Shown here: one piece after another, positions 53,601-62,364 of the stretch
Numbering within the stretch: the stretch's first letter is position 1
Layout of the letters: every line of letters begins with the position of its first letter
NCBI RefSeq assembly: GCF_023276435.1
Contig: NZ_JALLPO010000029.1
Coordinates: 62,001 to 126,000, forward strand
Length of the DNA stretch: 64,000 bases
Direction of reading: 5' to 3'
Source of the DNA: Sphaerisporangium perillae
Lineage (GTDB): Bacteria; Actinomycetota; Actinomycetes; Streptosporangiales; Streptosporangiaceae
Notes under the pieces: generated by a model
What the model was told of the DNA's origin: nothing
Database searches by the model: none
The model's input: only the letters and a program-made list of their open reading frames with translations
Made by a program: the position numbers and the translations under genes

Positions 53601-55490
53601 CTCCTGGTCCCCGGCCGCCGAGGGAGGGGTCCGCAGGCCGAAGTCGTAGATCCAGGCGGGCTGGTCGCCCCTTCTGGTGATCTCGTACGGCCGCTCGTCC
53701 ATGACCTCGACGCCCATCCGCGACAGCAGCGGCAGCACGTCGGACAGCGAGACCGGCGCCCCGATGCGGTAGAGCTTGAACCGCCACTCCACCTGGGTGC
53801 GGTCGTGCGGGCGGTACAGGTCCATCGCGATCTCGTCGGGCCCGCCCGCGAGCCGTTCCAGGCGGCGCAGGTCGCCGACGGCCGCACGCGGGCTGAACTC
53901 CGCCTTGTACCCCTCAGGGAAGGCCGTGGCGTACCGGCGGGTCAGCGCGGGGTTCGGGCCCTCGGCGAAGAGCTCGGCGATCGCGGTGACGAGGTCGTCC
54001 TCCCAGGTGCGGGTGGTGGCCGCGATGCGGGCCTCCAGCTCGGGGAGGTCCACCTCGCGCGCGCCGAGGGTCTTGCCGCGCTCGCCGCGGACGACCACGT
54101 GCAGGCGGGCCAGCGGCGACTCGCCGATCATCGTGCTGTAGTCGAGGGTCGAGCCGCCGAGCGCCTGGAGCAGGATGTCCTGCATGCGGATGCGCACGTC
54201 CGTGGTGTACCGGTCGCGCGGCAGGTAGATCAGGCAGGAGATGTAGCGGTCGTAGTCGTCGCGGCGCAGGAAGAGCTTGACCCGCTTGCGCTCGCGCAGC
54301 CGCAGCACCTCCAGTGCCATCGGCACCAGCTCTTCGGCCGGGACCTGGAACAGCTCCGCGCGGGGGTAGGTCTCCAGTATCTCGATGAGGTCCTTGCCGT
54401 CGTGGCTGTCGGGCGAGAGCCCGGCCTTGTCCAGCACCTCGTCGAGCCGGCGGCGCAGCACCGGGATGTGGGAGATGGACTCGCTGTAGGCGACGTGGGA
54501 GAAGAGGCCGAGGAAGCGGCGCTCGCCGATGACCTCTCCCTCCGGGGAGAAGAGCTTCACGCCGATGTAGTCGAGGTAGGCCGGGCGGTGCACGGTCGCG
54601 CGGCTGTTGGCCTTGGTGACCACGAGGAGTTGCTTGTCGCGCGCCTTCGCGCGCAGCTCGGGCGACATGGCGGCGAAGCTGGCCGAGCCGGCCTTGTCGG
54701 CTCGCAGGATGCCGAGTCCCGTGCCGGGCAGGGCGCGCAGCCCGTCGCCGTCGGTCGCCTGTTCCAGGCGGTACTCGCGGTATCCGAGGAAGGTGAAGTG
54801 CCCGTCTGCCAGCCAGCGGAGCAGCTCGAGGCTGTCCTCGACGTCGCCCTTCGGGAGGTGGGGCGGCGCGGCCTCGAGGTCGGTGGCGAGCTGGACGGCG
54901 AGGGCCCGCATCTTCGGGGCGTCCTCGACGGCGTTGCGCACGTCCTGCAGGACCCGCTGGAGGTCCTTCTCGATCTTCGCGAGCGCCTCGGGGGCGGACT
55001 CGCGGTCGATCTCGATGTGCATCCAGGACTCGACGAGGAGCTGCCCGGTGAGGTCGGCCTGGTCGCGGCCGAGCATCCGGCCGGTCATGTCGCGGCGGAC
55101 CTTGATCTGCGGGTGCACGATGAGGTGGGGATCGATGCCGTGGCGCTCGAGCTCCATGGTGACCGAGTCGACGAGGTAGGGCATGTCGTCGGTGACGACC
55201 TCGACGACCGAGCCTCCGCCGTCGTAGCCGTCCTCCGCGACCGTGGGCGTGTAGGCGCGGACGAGCGCGCGTCCCTGCGGTCGGTGGGCCGCGAAACGCC
55301 GGTGCGCCAGGGCGGGCGCGCAGACCTCCACGGGGTCGCGGCCGATCACATCCTCGGGCGCGACATGCCGGTAGTAGAGCCGGAGAAACGCCAGGATGCT
55401 CTCACCGTCCAGATGATCGCCCCTGGGGGTATCGGCACACATTTCAGCAGCGGACCGGAGTAGCTGGTCCTTTGCCTCGTCGAGCGGCAT
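50622..55490 (-). CDS. gdh: NAD-dependent glutamate dehydrogenase, large (180 kDa) type
   Basis: A 1622-residue enzyme of the L180 class. ATG 55490 ([20 protein letters not shown]) follows AAGGAG by 12 bases. The N-terminal half holds ACT-like and helical regulatory regions. The catalytic part (about residues 700-1180) has the conserved [40 protein letters not shown], the NAD-binding [20 protein letters not shown] and [20 protein letters not shown]. A long C-terminal helical region follows. It converts glutamate to 2-oxoglutarate and ammonium for catabolism. Streptomyces and Mycobacterium have similar enzymes. It is transcribed alone. Confidence 0.96.
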   Translation of the reverse strand: [1622 protein letters not shown]

Positions 55491-55832
55491 GTCTGCTCTC
55501 ACTCCTTTGTGAGGTTCGCCTTGTTCGCGATGGTCTCGGCCGGGATCGGGTCCATGACTGGGGAATGCCACGCTCCCGGACACGCGACACCTCCCACGGG
55601 TTGCTGGGACGCCCGGTCTCCGTTGACCGACTGTCCCGCCGTACCCGATATCAGCCCATCACACCTCAAACGTCAACTTGTCCGGTATCGTGCGCAATTC
55701 CCCTGCCAGCGCGAGTCTTCCATGGCAGCCACGTGCACCGTGACCGATTCGTGATAAACCACGGCCCTCTTACGGACGTCTCACTGGACGAGCGCGACCT
55801 TTCGCGACCGATGACCCGTTCCTGGGGGATGA
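55491..55832. other. Divergent intergenic region
   Basis: These 342 bases between the glutamate dehydrogenase and FAD oxidoreductase starts hold the promoters of both. Less GC-rich stretches lie around 55660-55700 and 55740-55765. No clear consensus, repeat or small gene was identified. Confidence 0.4.
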
Positions 55833-57338
55833 GTGACCATGCACGCCGCGCTCGACCGGCGGAACCTGCTCCGCCTCTCCGCCTTCGCAGCGGCGGCCGC
55901 GGCCACCGCCGGCGCGAGGGCCGCGTCCGGGGCGAGCGCGGGCACCGCCGCGCGGACCGGTCCCACCCCCTCCGACTGGACCTCCCTGGGCCGGGGACTC
56001 GCGGGCCGCCTGATCCGTCCCGGCGACGCCTCCTACGACGCGGCCCGCCGCCTGTACAACCCCTCCTTCGACGGCATACGCCCGAGCGCCGTGGCGTACT
56101 GCGCCAACCCCTCCGACGTGGCCGAGTGCCTGACCTTCGCCAAGCGGCTCGGCGTGCCCGTGACCTCGCGGTCCGGCGGGCACAGCTACGCGGGCTGGTC
56201 CACCGGCACCGGTCTGGTGATCGACGTCTCCCGCATGAACACCGTCCGCGCCGCCTCCGGCCGCGCGGTCGTGGGCGCGGGCGCGCAACTCGTCGACGTC
56301 TACGACCGGCTGGCCGCGCGCGGCGTCAGCATCCCGGCGGGCTCCTGCCCCACCGTGGGCGTCGCCGGCCTGACGCTCGGCGGCGGCATCGGCGTCGTCG
56401 CCAGGAAGTACGGCCTCACCTGCGACGTGCTGGAGTCGCTGCAGATCGTCACCGCCGACGGCCGCGTGCTGACCTGCGACGCCGACCACGACCCCGACCT
56501 GTACTGGGCGTCACGCGGCGGCGGTGGCGGCAACTTCGGCGTCGCGGTGTCCTTCACCTTCCGCACGCACGCCACCCGGGACGTCACGCTGTTCTTCCTG
56601 CACTGGCCGTGGTCGCGGGCGCGCAAGGCGGTCGCCGCCTGGCAGGCCTGGGCGCCGTTCGCGCCCGACGCCATGTGGAGCAACCTGCACCTGAGCCAGG
56701 ACCCCGCGCTGGACCTGCAGATCGGCGGTCTCTACCTGGGGCCCCGCGCCGAGTGCGAGCGGCTGCTCGAACCGCTGATCGCCAAGATCGGACGGGAGCC
56801 CTCCAGCCGGTATGTCGTCCAGACCTCCTACCGTGACGCGATGATGGTCGAGGCGGGCTGCCCCTCCGGCACCGTGTCCCAATGCCACCGGGCGGGGACG
56901 CTGCCTAACCAGACCGCCGACGGCCGCTTCCCGCGCGACGCGTTCAGCGCCAAGTCCCACATGGCCTACCGGCCCCTGTCGTCGTCCGGTATCGGCACCC
57001 TGGTCGATCGGATCGCCCGCCCGGGGCGCCACACCGTGTTGCTCGACGCCCTCGGCGGGGCGGTCGGGCGGGTACGGCCGGACGCGACGGCCTTCCCGCA
57101 CCGGGGGGCGCTGTTCAGCGTGCAGTACTACGCGCACAGGGCGGGCGCGGCGGCCTGGCTGCGCGCCGCGCACGCCGCGATGGGGCCGCACTTCGGCGAC
57201 CACGCCTATGTCAACTACATCGACCCGGGACTGAGCGGCTGGCGCCAGGCCTACTACGGCGGGAACGCCGGCCGCCTCGCCAAGGTCAAGGCCACCTACG
57301 ACCCAGGCCGCCTCTTCCGCTTCCCCCAGGCGATCTGA
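55833..57338 (+). CDS. Tat-exported FAD-linked oxidoreductase with BBE domain, bicovalent flavin type
   Basis: A 501-residue flavoprotein from GTG 55833 (GGGGGAT upstream; ATG 55839 also possible). The N-terminus carries a twin-arginine signal ([20 protein letters not shown]). The PCMH FAD domain has the His of [16 protein letters not shown] and the Cys of [18 protein letters not shown], the two residues that bind flavin covalently in berberine-bridge-like enzymes. The C-terminal BBE motif is [20 protein letters not shown]. Family members oxidise sugars, alcohols or alkaloids with oxygen, giving H2O2. An oligosaccharide or secondary-metabolite substrate is plausible. It is followed 206 bases later by a VOC protein. 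Confidence 0.92.
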   Translation: MTMHAALDRRNLLRLSAFAAAAAATAGARAASGASAGTAARTGPTPSDWTSLGRGLAGRLIRPGDASYDAARRLYNPSFDGIRPSAVAYCANPSDVAECLTFAKRLGVPVTSRSGGHSYAGWSTGTGLVIDVSRMNTVRAASGRAVVGAGAQLVDVYDRLAARGVSIPAGSCPTVGVAGLTLGGGIGVVARKYGLTCDVLESLQIVTADGRVLTCDADHDPDLYWASRGGGGGNFGVAVSFTFRTHATRDVTLFFLHWPWSRARKAVAAWQAWAPFAPDAMWSNLHLSQDPALDLQIGGLYLGPRAECERLLEPLIAKIGREPSSRYVVQTSYRDAMMVEAGCPSGTVSQCHRAGTLPNQTADGRFPRDAFSAKSHMAYRPLSSSGIGTLVDRIARPGRHTVLLDALGGAVGRVRPDATAFPHRGALFSVQYYAHRAGAAAWLRAAHAAMGPHFGDHAYVNYIDPGLSGWRQAYYGGNAGRLAKVKATYDPGRLFRFPQAI

Positions 57339-57544
57339 CCCCGTTCGCAGGGCCGCGTCCGCGCGGGCGGTCTGACCGTGTCGCGCGGGGATCGGGTCGT
57401 GCTCGCCGGGCGGTCACGGGGTGCTCGTCCCACCTCGACGCATCCCCCGCCGCGCGCGGGTCGCGGCTCCTGCCCGAAGATGGTCTCTGCCCATCCCGCC
57501 GGCGCTTCCCCGGCGGAGCACGACCGACCCGAGGAGAGATCTCC

Positions 57545-57976
57545 ATGCCTTCGCCCGCCCCTTCCATCCCCCGCTTCCACCTTGCCGTTCCCGTCGACGA
57601 CCTGGAGGCCGCCCGGAACTTCTACGGCGAAGTGCTCGGTTGCGAACAGGGCCGCAGCTCCGACCGCTGGATCGACTGGAATCTGCACGGGCACCAGTTC
57701 GTCACCCATCTCGCCCCGCGCCCCCCGGCGCCGGCGCACAACCCGGTGGACGGGCACGACGTGCCGGTCCCGCACTTCGGCCTGATCCTCGCGATCCCCG
57801 AGTTCCACCGGCTGGCCGAGCGGCTCCAGGCGGCCGGGACCCGGTTCGTGATCGAGCCCTATCTGCGCTTCGCCGGGGAGCCGGGAGAGCAGTGGACGAT
57901 GTTCCTGTTCGACCCGGCGGGCAACGCCATGGAGTTCAAGGCGTTCGCCGACGACGCGCAGGTCTTCGCGACCTGA
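57545..57976 (+). CDS. VOC-superfamily (glyoxalase-like) protein
   Basis: A 143-residue protein with GAGGAGAG before ATG 57545. The two beta-alpha-beta-beta-beta units of the vicinal oxygen chelate fold are visible: [40 protein letters not shown], and [20 protein letters not shown]. Metal-ligand candidates are His12, His near residue 43 and Glu130. Such proteins act as dioxygenases, isomerases or resistance proteins, and the specificity cannot be read here. Confidence 0.88.
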   Translation: MPSPAPSIPRFHLAVPVDDLEAARNFYGEVLGCEQGRSSDRWIDWNLHGHQFVTHLAPRPPAPAHNPVDGHDVPVPHFGLILAIPEFHRLAERLQAAGTRFVIEPYLRFAGEPGEQWTMFLFDPAGNAMEFKAFADDAQVFAT

Positions 57977-58031
57977 CCGCTCGCGGCGTTACAGAACTTT
58001 CAGCGGCGTTACAAAACTTGCAAAAGTCAAC

Positions 58032-58202
58032 TATGCATGCTTCCCCTTCTACGACTGCGACAAGCTGGTCACGCTCCGCCGGGCCGCCGAGGGCACCAAC
58101 CTCGGCGACATCCAGATGGACCCGGAGCTGCCCAAGGGCTACACCTGCGGCTCGAAGACCGACGAGCAGGCCGGCAAGCGGGCCGCCACCGCGACCCAGT
58201 AG
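58032..58202 (+). pseudogene. C-terminal fragment of an unidentified protein
   Basis: A 50-codon open stretch from 58050 to the TAG at 58200 with almost exclusive G/C third bases. It encodes YDCDKLVTLRRAAEGTNLGD, then IQMDPELPKGYTCGSKTDEQ and AGKRAATATQ. There is no in-frame ATG, GTG or TTG, and the upstream sequence abruptly becomes AT-rich. A strong terminator follows at 58226-58254. I infer the tail of a 5'-truncated gene. Two cysteines suggest an exported protein, but the family is unknown to me. Confidence 0.5.
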
Positions 58203-58225
58203 CCATCCCACCTCACCACCGCGGC

Positions 58226-58254
58226 CGAGGCCGCCCGTTGCCCAGGCGGCCTCG
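58226..58254. terminator. Terminator between gene fragment and acetoacetyl-CoA synthetase
   Basis: A 10-bp stem (CGAGGCCGCC at 58226-58235, complement at 58245-58254) with a 9-base loop, between the convergent gene fragment and the acetoacetyl-CoA synthetase gene. Confidence 0.7.
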
Positions 58255-58297
58255 CTCCACGTTCCGGCCGTGTTCCGGCCGTCGCGGCGCTTGGGGC

Positions 58298-60178
58298 CTA
58301 CGGCACGAAGTGCCGCAGGACTTCGGGGTTGGCCATGGCGCCGGTGTTGGCGGCCTTGTCCACCGGGGTGCCCAGCAGGATCTTGCGGACCGGCACCTCG
58401 AGCTTCTTGCCGCTCAGCGTGCGGGGGATGCCGGGCACCTCGCGGATCTCGTTCGGCACGTGGCGCGGGGACAGCTCGCTCCTGAGCGCCGCCTTGAGCT
58501 CCGTCACCAGGTCGTCGGTCAGGGTGGCCCCCTGCGCCATCGTCACGTACAGCAGCAGCCGCCCCTCCTGCCCGAGCTGCCCGGTGTCGATGACCAGGCT
58601 GTCCTCGATGTCGGGGAAGCGCTCGACGATCCGGTAGAACTCGCTGGTGCCCATGCGGACCCCGCCCCGGTTGAGCGTCGAGTCGGACCTGCCGTAGATC
58701 ACGCACCCGCTGTCCGGCAGGATCTTGATCCAGTCGCCATGCCGCCACACGCCCGGGTAGTCGGCGAAGTAGCTCTCCTGGTAGCGCGCGCCGTCGGGGT
58801 CGTTCCAGAACTCGACCGGCATGGACGGCATCGGCGCGGTCACCACCAGCTCGCCCACCTCCCCGATCAACGGCTTGCCCTCCGGGTCGTAGGACTCCAC
58901 GAGGGCGCCGAGGCAGCGGCAGGAGATCACTCCCGCCCTGATCGGCAGGAGCGGCACCGCGCCCACGAACCCTGTGCACACGTCCGTGCCGCCGGAGAAC
59001 GACCCGAGCTGGACGTCCGGCAGGACGTCGTACAGCCAGGCGAACCCCTCAGGAGGCAGCGGCGACCCGGTGGAGCCGACCCCGCGCAGCCGGGACAGGC
59101 CGGACGGGCGCAGCTCGGCCCGCATCGAGGCGATGAGATAGGGAGCGCCCGTGCCGAAGTAGGTCACGCCCTCCTCCGCCGCCAGCCGCCAGAGCGCGTC
59201 GGGCTCAGGGTGCGTGGCGCTGCCGTCGTACAGGACCACGGTGGCGCCGACGAGCAGGCCGCCGACCAGGAAGTTCCACATCATCCAGCCGGTGGTCGTG
59301 TACCAGAAGAACACGTCCTCCTCGCCGAGGTCCTGATGGAAGGTCAGCGCCTTCAGGTGCTCGAGGACTATGCCGCCGTGCCCGTGCACGATGGGCTTGG
59401 GCAGCCCTGTGGTGCCCGAGGAGTACACCACCCAGAGCGGGTGGTCGAACGGCACCCGCTCGAACTCCAGCGGCCCCGGCTCGGCCCGTAGCTCCTCCCA
59501 CGACTCCGTGCCGACCACCACGGTCGCGACCAGGCTCGGCAGCCGGGCGGCGATGTCGGCCACGACGGACGACCGGTCGAAGTCACGGCCGTTGTACCGG
59601 TAGCCGTCCACCGCGATCAGCACCTTCGGCGTGATCTGGGTGAACCTGTCGACCACACTGGAGGCGCCGAAGTCCGGCGAGCAGGAGGACCAGATGGCGC
59701 CGAGGCTGGCGGTCGCGAGGAAGGCGATGAGCGCCTCGGCGGTGTTGGGAAGGTAGGCCGCCACACGGTCGCCACGGGTGACCCCGTGCCGTACGAGCCC
59801 CGCCCTGACCCGGGCGACCTCCTCGGCCAGCTCCGCGTACGTCAGGGTGCGCCGGCCGCCCGCCTCGTCGCGGGCGATCACGGCCACGCGGCCCCGATCG
59901 CCGCGCAGGGCGTTCGTCGCGTAGTTCAGGGTCGCTCCCCCGAACCATTTCGCGTGCGGCATCGTTCCACTTATGACGGGCCCGTCGCCACGGTCACCCA
60001 CGACCGCGAAGTAATCCCAGACCGCCGTCCAGAACTCCTCCGGAGCCTCGACGGACCAGCGCCACAGCGCGTCGTAATCGTGCTCGGAACGCCCCACCCA
60101 TGCGGCGAACCGGGTGATCTTCGCATCACGGATCACCTCGGGGGACGGCTCCCAGAGCAGCGCACCTTCCTCAACCAT
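58298..60178 (-). CDS. Acetoacetate-CoA ligase
   Basis: A 626-residue ANL-superfamily enzyme from ATG 60178, with AGGA upstream. The core adenylation motif is VVYSSGTTGLPKPIVHGHGG, the A5-type motif lies in GTDVCTGFVGAVPLLPIRAG, and the hinge and A8 region read YGRSDSTLNRGGVRMGTSEF. The acetoacetyl-CoA synthetase N-terminus is present (WSVEAPEEFWTAVWDYFAV). It activates acetoacetate to acetoacetyl-CoA in the cytosol, feeding lipid or polyketide synthesis or ketone use. It is transcribed alone, with the DUF2218-methyltransferase gene 92 bases upstream on the same strand. Confidence 0.93.
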   Translation of the reverse strand: MVEEGALLWEPSPEVIRDAKITRFAAWVGRSEHDYDALWRWSVEAPEEFWTAVWDYFAVVGDRGDGPVISGTMPHAKWFGGATLNYATNALRGDRGRVAVIARDEAGGRRTLTYAELAEEVARVRAGLVRHGVTRGDRVAAYLPNTAEALIAFLATASLGAIWSSCSPDFGASSVVDRFTQITPKVLIAVDGYRYNGRDFDRSSVVADIAARLPSLVATVVVGTESWEELRAEPGPLEFERVPFDHPLWVVYSSGTTGLPKPIVHGHGGIVLEHLKALTFHQDLGEEDVFFWYTTTGWMMWNFLVGGLLVGATVVLYDGSATHPEPDALWRLAAEEGVTYFGTGAPYLIASMRAELRPSGLSRLRGVGSTGSPLPPEGFAWLYDVLPDVQLGSFSGGTDVCTGFVGAVPLLPIRAGVISCRCLGALVESYDPEGKPLIGEVGELVVTAPMPSMPVEFWNDPDGARYQESYFADYPGVWRHGDWIKILPDSGCVIYGRSDSTLNRGGVRMGTSEFYRIVERFPDIEDSLVIDTGQLGQEGRLLLYVTMAQGATLTDDLVTELKAALRSELSPRHVPNEIREVPGIPRTLSGKKLEVPVRKILLGTPVDKAANTGAMANPEVLRHFVP

Positions 60179-60270
60179 GGCCCCATCCTGCCCCCGCCCC
60201 CGCCCCCGCGCCATCCTGGCCTCCCACACACCGGCGGCCGGCGGCCTGGTAGCCGGCCCTGCCTACGGGG

Positions 60271-61218
60271 TCAGCGCCTGCGCGCGATCGTGACCCCATC
60301 CCGCACTGGCAGCATCACCGACTCCACCCGATCATCGGCGACGATGGCGTCGTTCAGGCGGCGCATCGCCACGTGATGCTCCTCCTGGTAGGCCGGGTCG
60401 AGGACGCGCCCGCCGAGGAACACGTTGTCCAGGACGACGAGCCCGCCGGGGCGCAGCCGCTGGACGATCTCCTCGTAGTAGGCGGGGTAGCTGATCTTGT
60501 CCGCGTCGATGAAGGCGAAGTCGAGCTCCGGCTCGGCGGGAAGCGCCCGCAGCCTCTCGATCGCCGGGCCGATCTTCAGGTCGATGCGATCGGCGACCCC
60601 GGCGCGCTGCCAGTGCTCGCGTGCGATGGAGGTCCACTCGTCGCTGACGTCGCAGGCGAGCAGGCGGCCGTCCGCTGCGAGCCCCCGGGCGATGCAGATC
60701 GAGGAGTAGCCGGTGAACACCCCCACCTCGATGGCCCGCCGCGCGCCGACCATCCGGACCAGCATGGTGAGGAGCGCGCCCTCGTCGTGCGAGACCTGCA
60801 TCTCCGCCGCGTCGCCGGTGGCCTCCCGCGTCTTCACGGCCAGTTCCTGGAGCACCTCGTCGGCCGGGGTGCACTGCGTGAGCAGGTAGTCACCGACGAC
60901 CGGGTCGATGATGCGCATCTCCTCCGCGTCCGCAGGGGCCGTCCACTCGACCTTGAGGTCCTCCTGGGTCGCGAACCGCAGCAGGTGACGGGTGACGACG
61001 TCCTGGACGCCCGCGAGCGCCTCGGTGTCCCCGGCCGTGGCGATCATCTCCAGCCCGCCGCCGGATGGGGCGAGCACACACCGCCCTCGGCTCAACGTGA
61101 TCACCCCGCGCCCGTCGCCGGAGATCTCCGTGGTGGCCTTGTGACCCATGTGCGAGACGAGCTGCTTGACGTAGCGCGCGGGACGGGCGGTGGCGACATG
61201 CGCGGTCGAGGACGGCAT
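60271..61218 (-). CDS. DUF2218 - O-methyltransferase fusion protein
   Basis: A 315-residue protein from ATG 61218 (AAGGA 6 bases upstream). Residues 1-92 match DUF2218 (ATARPARYVKQLVSHMGHKA, then ALAGVQDVVTRHLLRFATQE). DUF2218 proteins are usually stand-alone and linked to siderophore uptake. From residue 95 a complete class I CCoAOMT-like methyltransferase follows: GARRAIEVGVFTGYSSICIA (SAM motif I), LACDVSDEW, and the metal-binding FAFIDADKISYPAYYEEIVQ with LDNVFLGGRV. The two parts are in one frame with no stop or start between. The methyl acceptor is probably a catechol or hydroxamate, by family. The link to iron is inference. Confidence 0.85.
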   Translation of the reverse strand: MPSSTAHVATARPARYVKQLVSHMGHKATTEISGDGRGVITLSRGRCVLAPSGGGLEMIATAGDTEALAGVQDVVTRHLLRFATQEDLKVEWTAPADAEEMRIIDPVVGDYLLTQCTPADEVLQELAVKTREATGDAAEMQVSHDEGALLTMLVRMVGARRAIEVGVFTGYSSICIARGLAADGRLLACDVSDEWTSIAREHWQRAGVADRIDLKIGPAIERLRALPAEPELDFAFIDADKISYPAYYEEIVQRLRPGGLVVLDNVFLGGRVLDPAYQEEHHVAMRRLNDAIVADDRVESVMLPVRDGVTIARRR

Positions 61219-61656
61219 CGAGATCCTTCGGGTAGTGGACAGGACGCGCAGGGGGACGGGTCGGCGGGCCCTCCGACGGCCCGTCAAAGGCCGGGGACCT
61301 TCGACACTGCGATGGAGCCATTCTGCGTCAGCCGGGCCGCCGAACTGATCTTCTGAACGGCTTCACCAAGACCGTGGAGAACTTCCTCCACTGAATCTCC
61401 GTGACTCAAAGAATCCTCACGGACCGAAGCGGCTGCTCACCACATCGACGTGGCGGGCTTTCATCCGTGGCGTCAAGAGCGACCGTTTCAGCGTCTTACT
61501 GCTCACTGCGGTGACCACGTCACTTCATCGGGCAGGCTCTTCTCCTCCGACCCGTTCGGTGCTTCGCATTCGGCGCCGCGGCGGCGAGAAGGCGTACGGC
61601 GAGCCCGGCGCCGCCGTACGGCGGGCAACCCGGCCGACCTCGGTGGACCCGAGGGT
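61219..61656. other. Gene-poor interval with a terminator hairpin
   Basis: These 438 bases lie between the HAD hydrolase stop (61657) and the DUF2218-methyltransferase start. CGTACGGCG (61593-61601) and CGCCGTACG (61612-61620) form a 9-bp stem about 40 bases past the HAD stop, a likely terminator. The rest should contain the methyltransferase promoter. No gene is supported. Confidence 0.5.
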
Positions 61657-62364
61657 TCAGCCTGCTTTGCGGTCCATGGGAGTGGTGAGGCGTGCCACCG
61701 CGGCAACGACCTCTGAGGCGTTGGTGAGGTCGGGGAGCACGATGTCGGCTCCGGCCTCGTGCAGCTCGGCCGGGGTGGAACGGCCGGAGGCGACGGCGAT
61801 CATGGCGGCTCCGGCGATGCGCGCCGTCTGGACGTCCCTGGCCGAGTCGCCGATCAGGACGGTGTTGGAGCCGTCACAGCGGAAGCCGTACATCTGCTTG
61901 ACCCTGCCCTGGGCGACCTGCAGAAGGGTCGCCTTGGGGTACACCTCCTCGCCGTAGCCGCCGACCTCGAAGTCGACGAACTTGTCCAGGCCGAAGGCGT
62001 TCAGCTTGAGGGCGGCGTTGCTCTTGATGGTGCCGGTCAGAACGGACTGGACGACGCCGTCGAGCCGGGCCACCGCCTTGAGCGCGTCCTTCGCGCCCGG
62101 CATGACCCGCCCCTCCTTGTTGAGGCGCCTACGCCGGGCGGCGAAGGATCCGGCGAGCGCGTCGATGAACCGGGGCAGGTGCTCGTCACCGGTCACGATG
62201 CCGTTGATGGCCAGCGTCTCGAAGATGATCTCTGAGTCGGGACGGCCCATCGCCGGCGCCAGCTTCACCAGCGGCCGCCCGGTGACCTGCCGGAAGGCGT
62301 CGGCGTACGCGTCACGGGTGACGATCGCCACATCGACCAGGGTGAGGTCGATGTTCCATAGCAC
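61657..62364 (-). CDS. HAD-superfamily hydrolase with Asn in place of the nucleophile Asp
   Basis: A 235-residue HAD protein. Motif I is VLWNIDLTLVD, where the first Asp of DxDxT is Asn. Motif II lies in VQSVLTGTIKSNAALKLNAF, and motifs III and IV are YPKATLLQVAQG and VLIGDSARDVQTARIAGAAM. The cap fits phosphoglycolate phosphatase-like enzymes. The start is uncertain: GTG 62364 begins the conserved strand, but the only good GGAGG lies 6 bases before an ATT codon at 62376. It lies downstream of a minisatellite and of a second HAD gene in the same direction. Confidence 0.8.
   Translation of the reverse strand: MLWNIDLTLVDVAIVTRDAYADAFRQVTGRPLVKLAPAMGRPDSEIIFETLAINGIVTGDEHLPRFIDALAGSFAARRRRLNKEGRVMPGAKDALKAVARLDGVVQSVLTGTIKSNAALKLNAFGLDKFVDFEVGGYGEEVYPKATLLQVAQGRVKQMYGFRCDGSNTVLIGDSARDVQTARIAGAAMIAVASGRSTPAELHEAGADIVLPDLTNASEVVAAVARLTTPMDRKAG

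Noticed and set aside
51162-55463. Very long open frame antisense to glutamate dehydrogenase
   Set aside because: It is the mirror of a GC3-biased gene; the composition is Gly/Arg/Val/Ala-rich without motifs, and the opposite frame is a clear enzyme.
61340-61395. Possible coding tail LNGFTKTVENFLH before a TGA
   Set aside because: Only about 13 plausible codons, no upstream continuation and no recognisable family.
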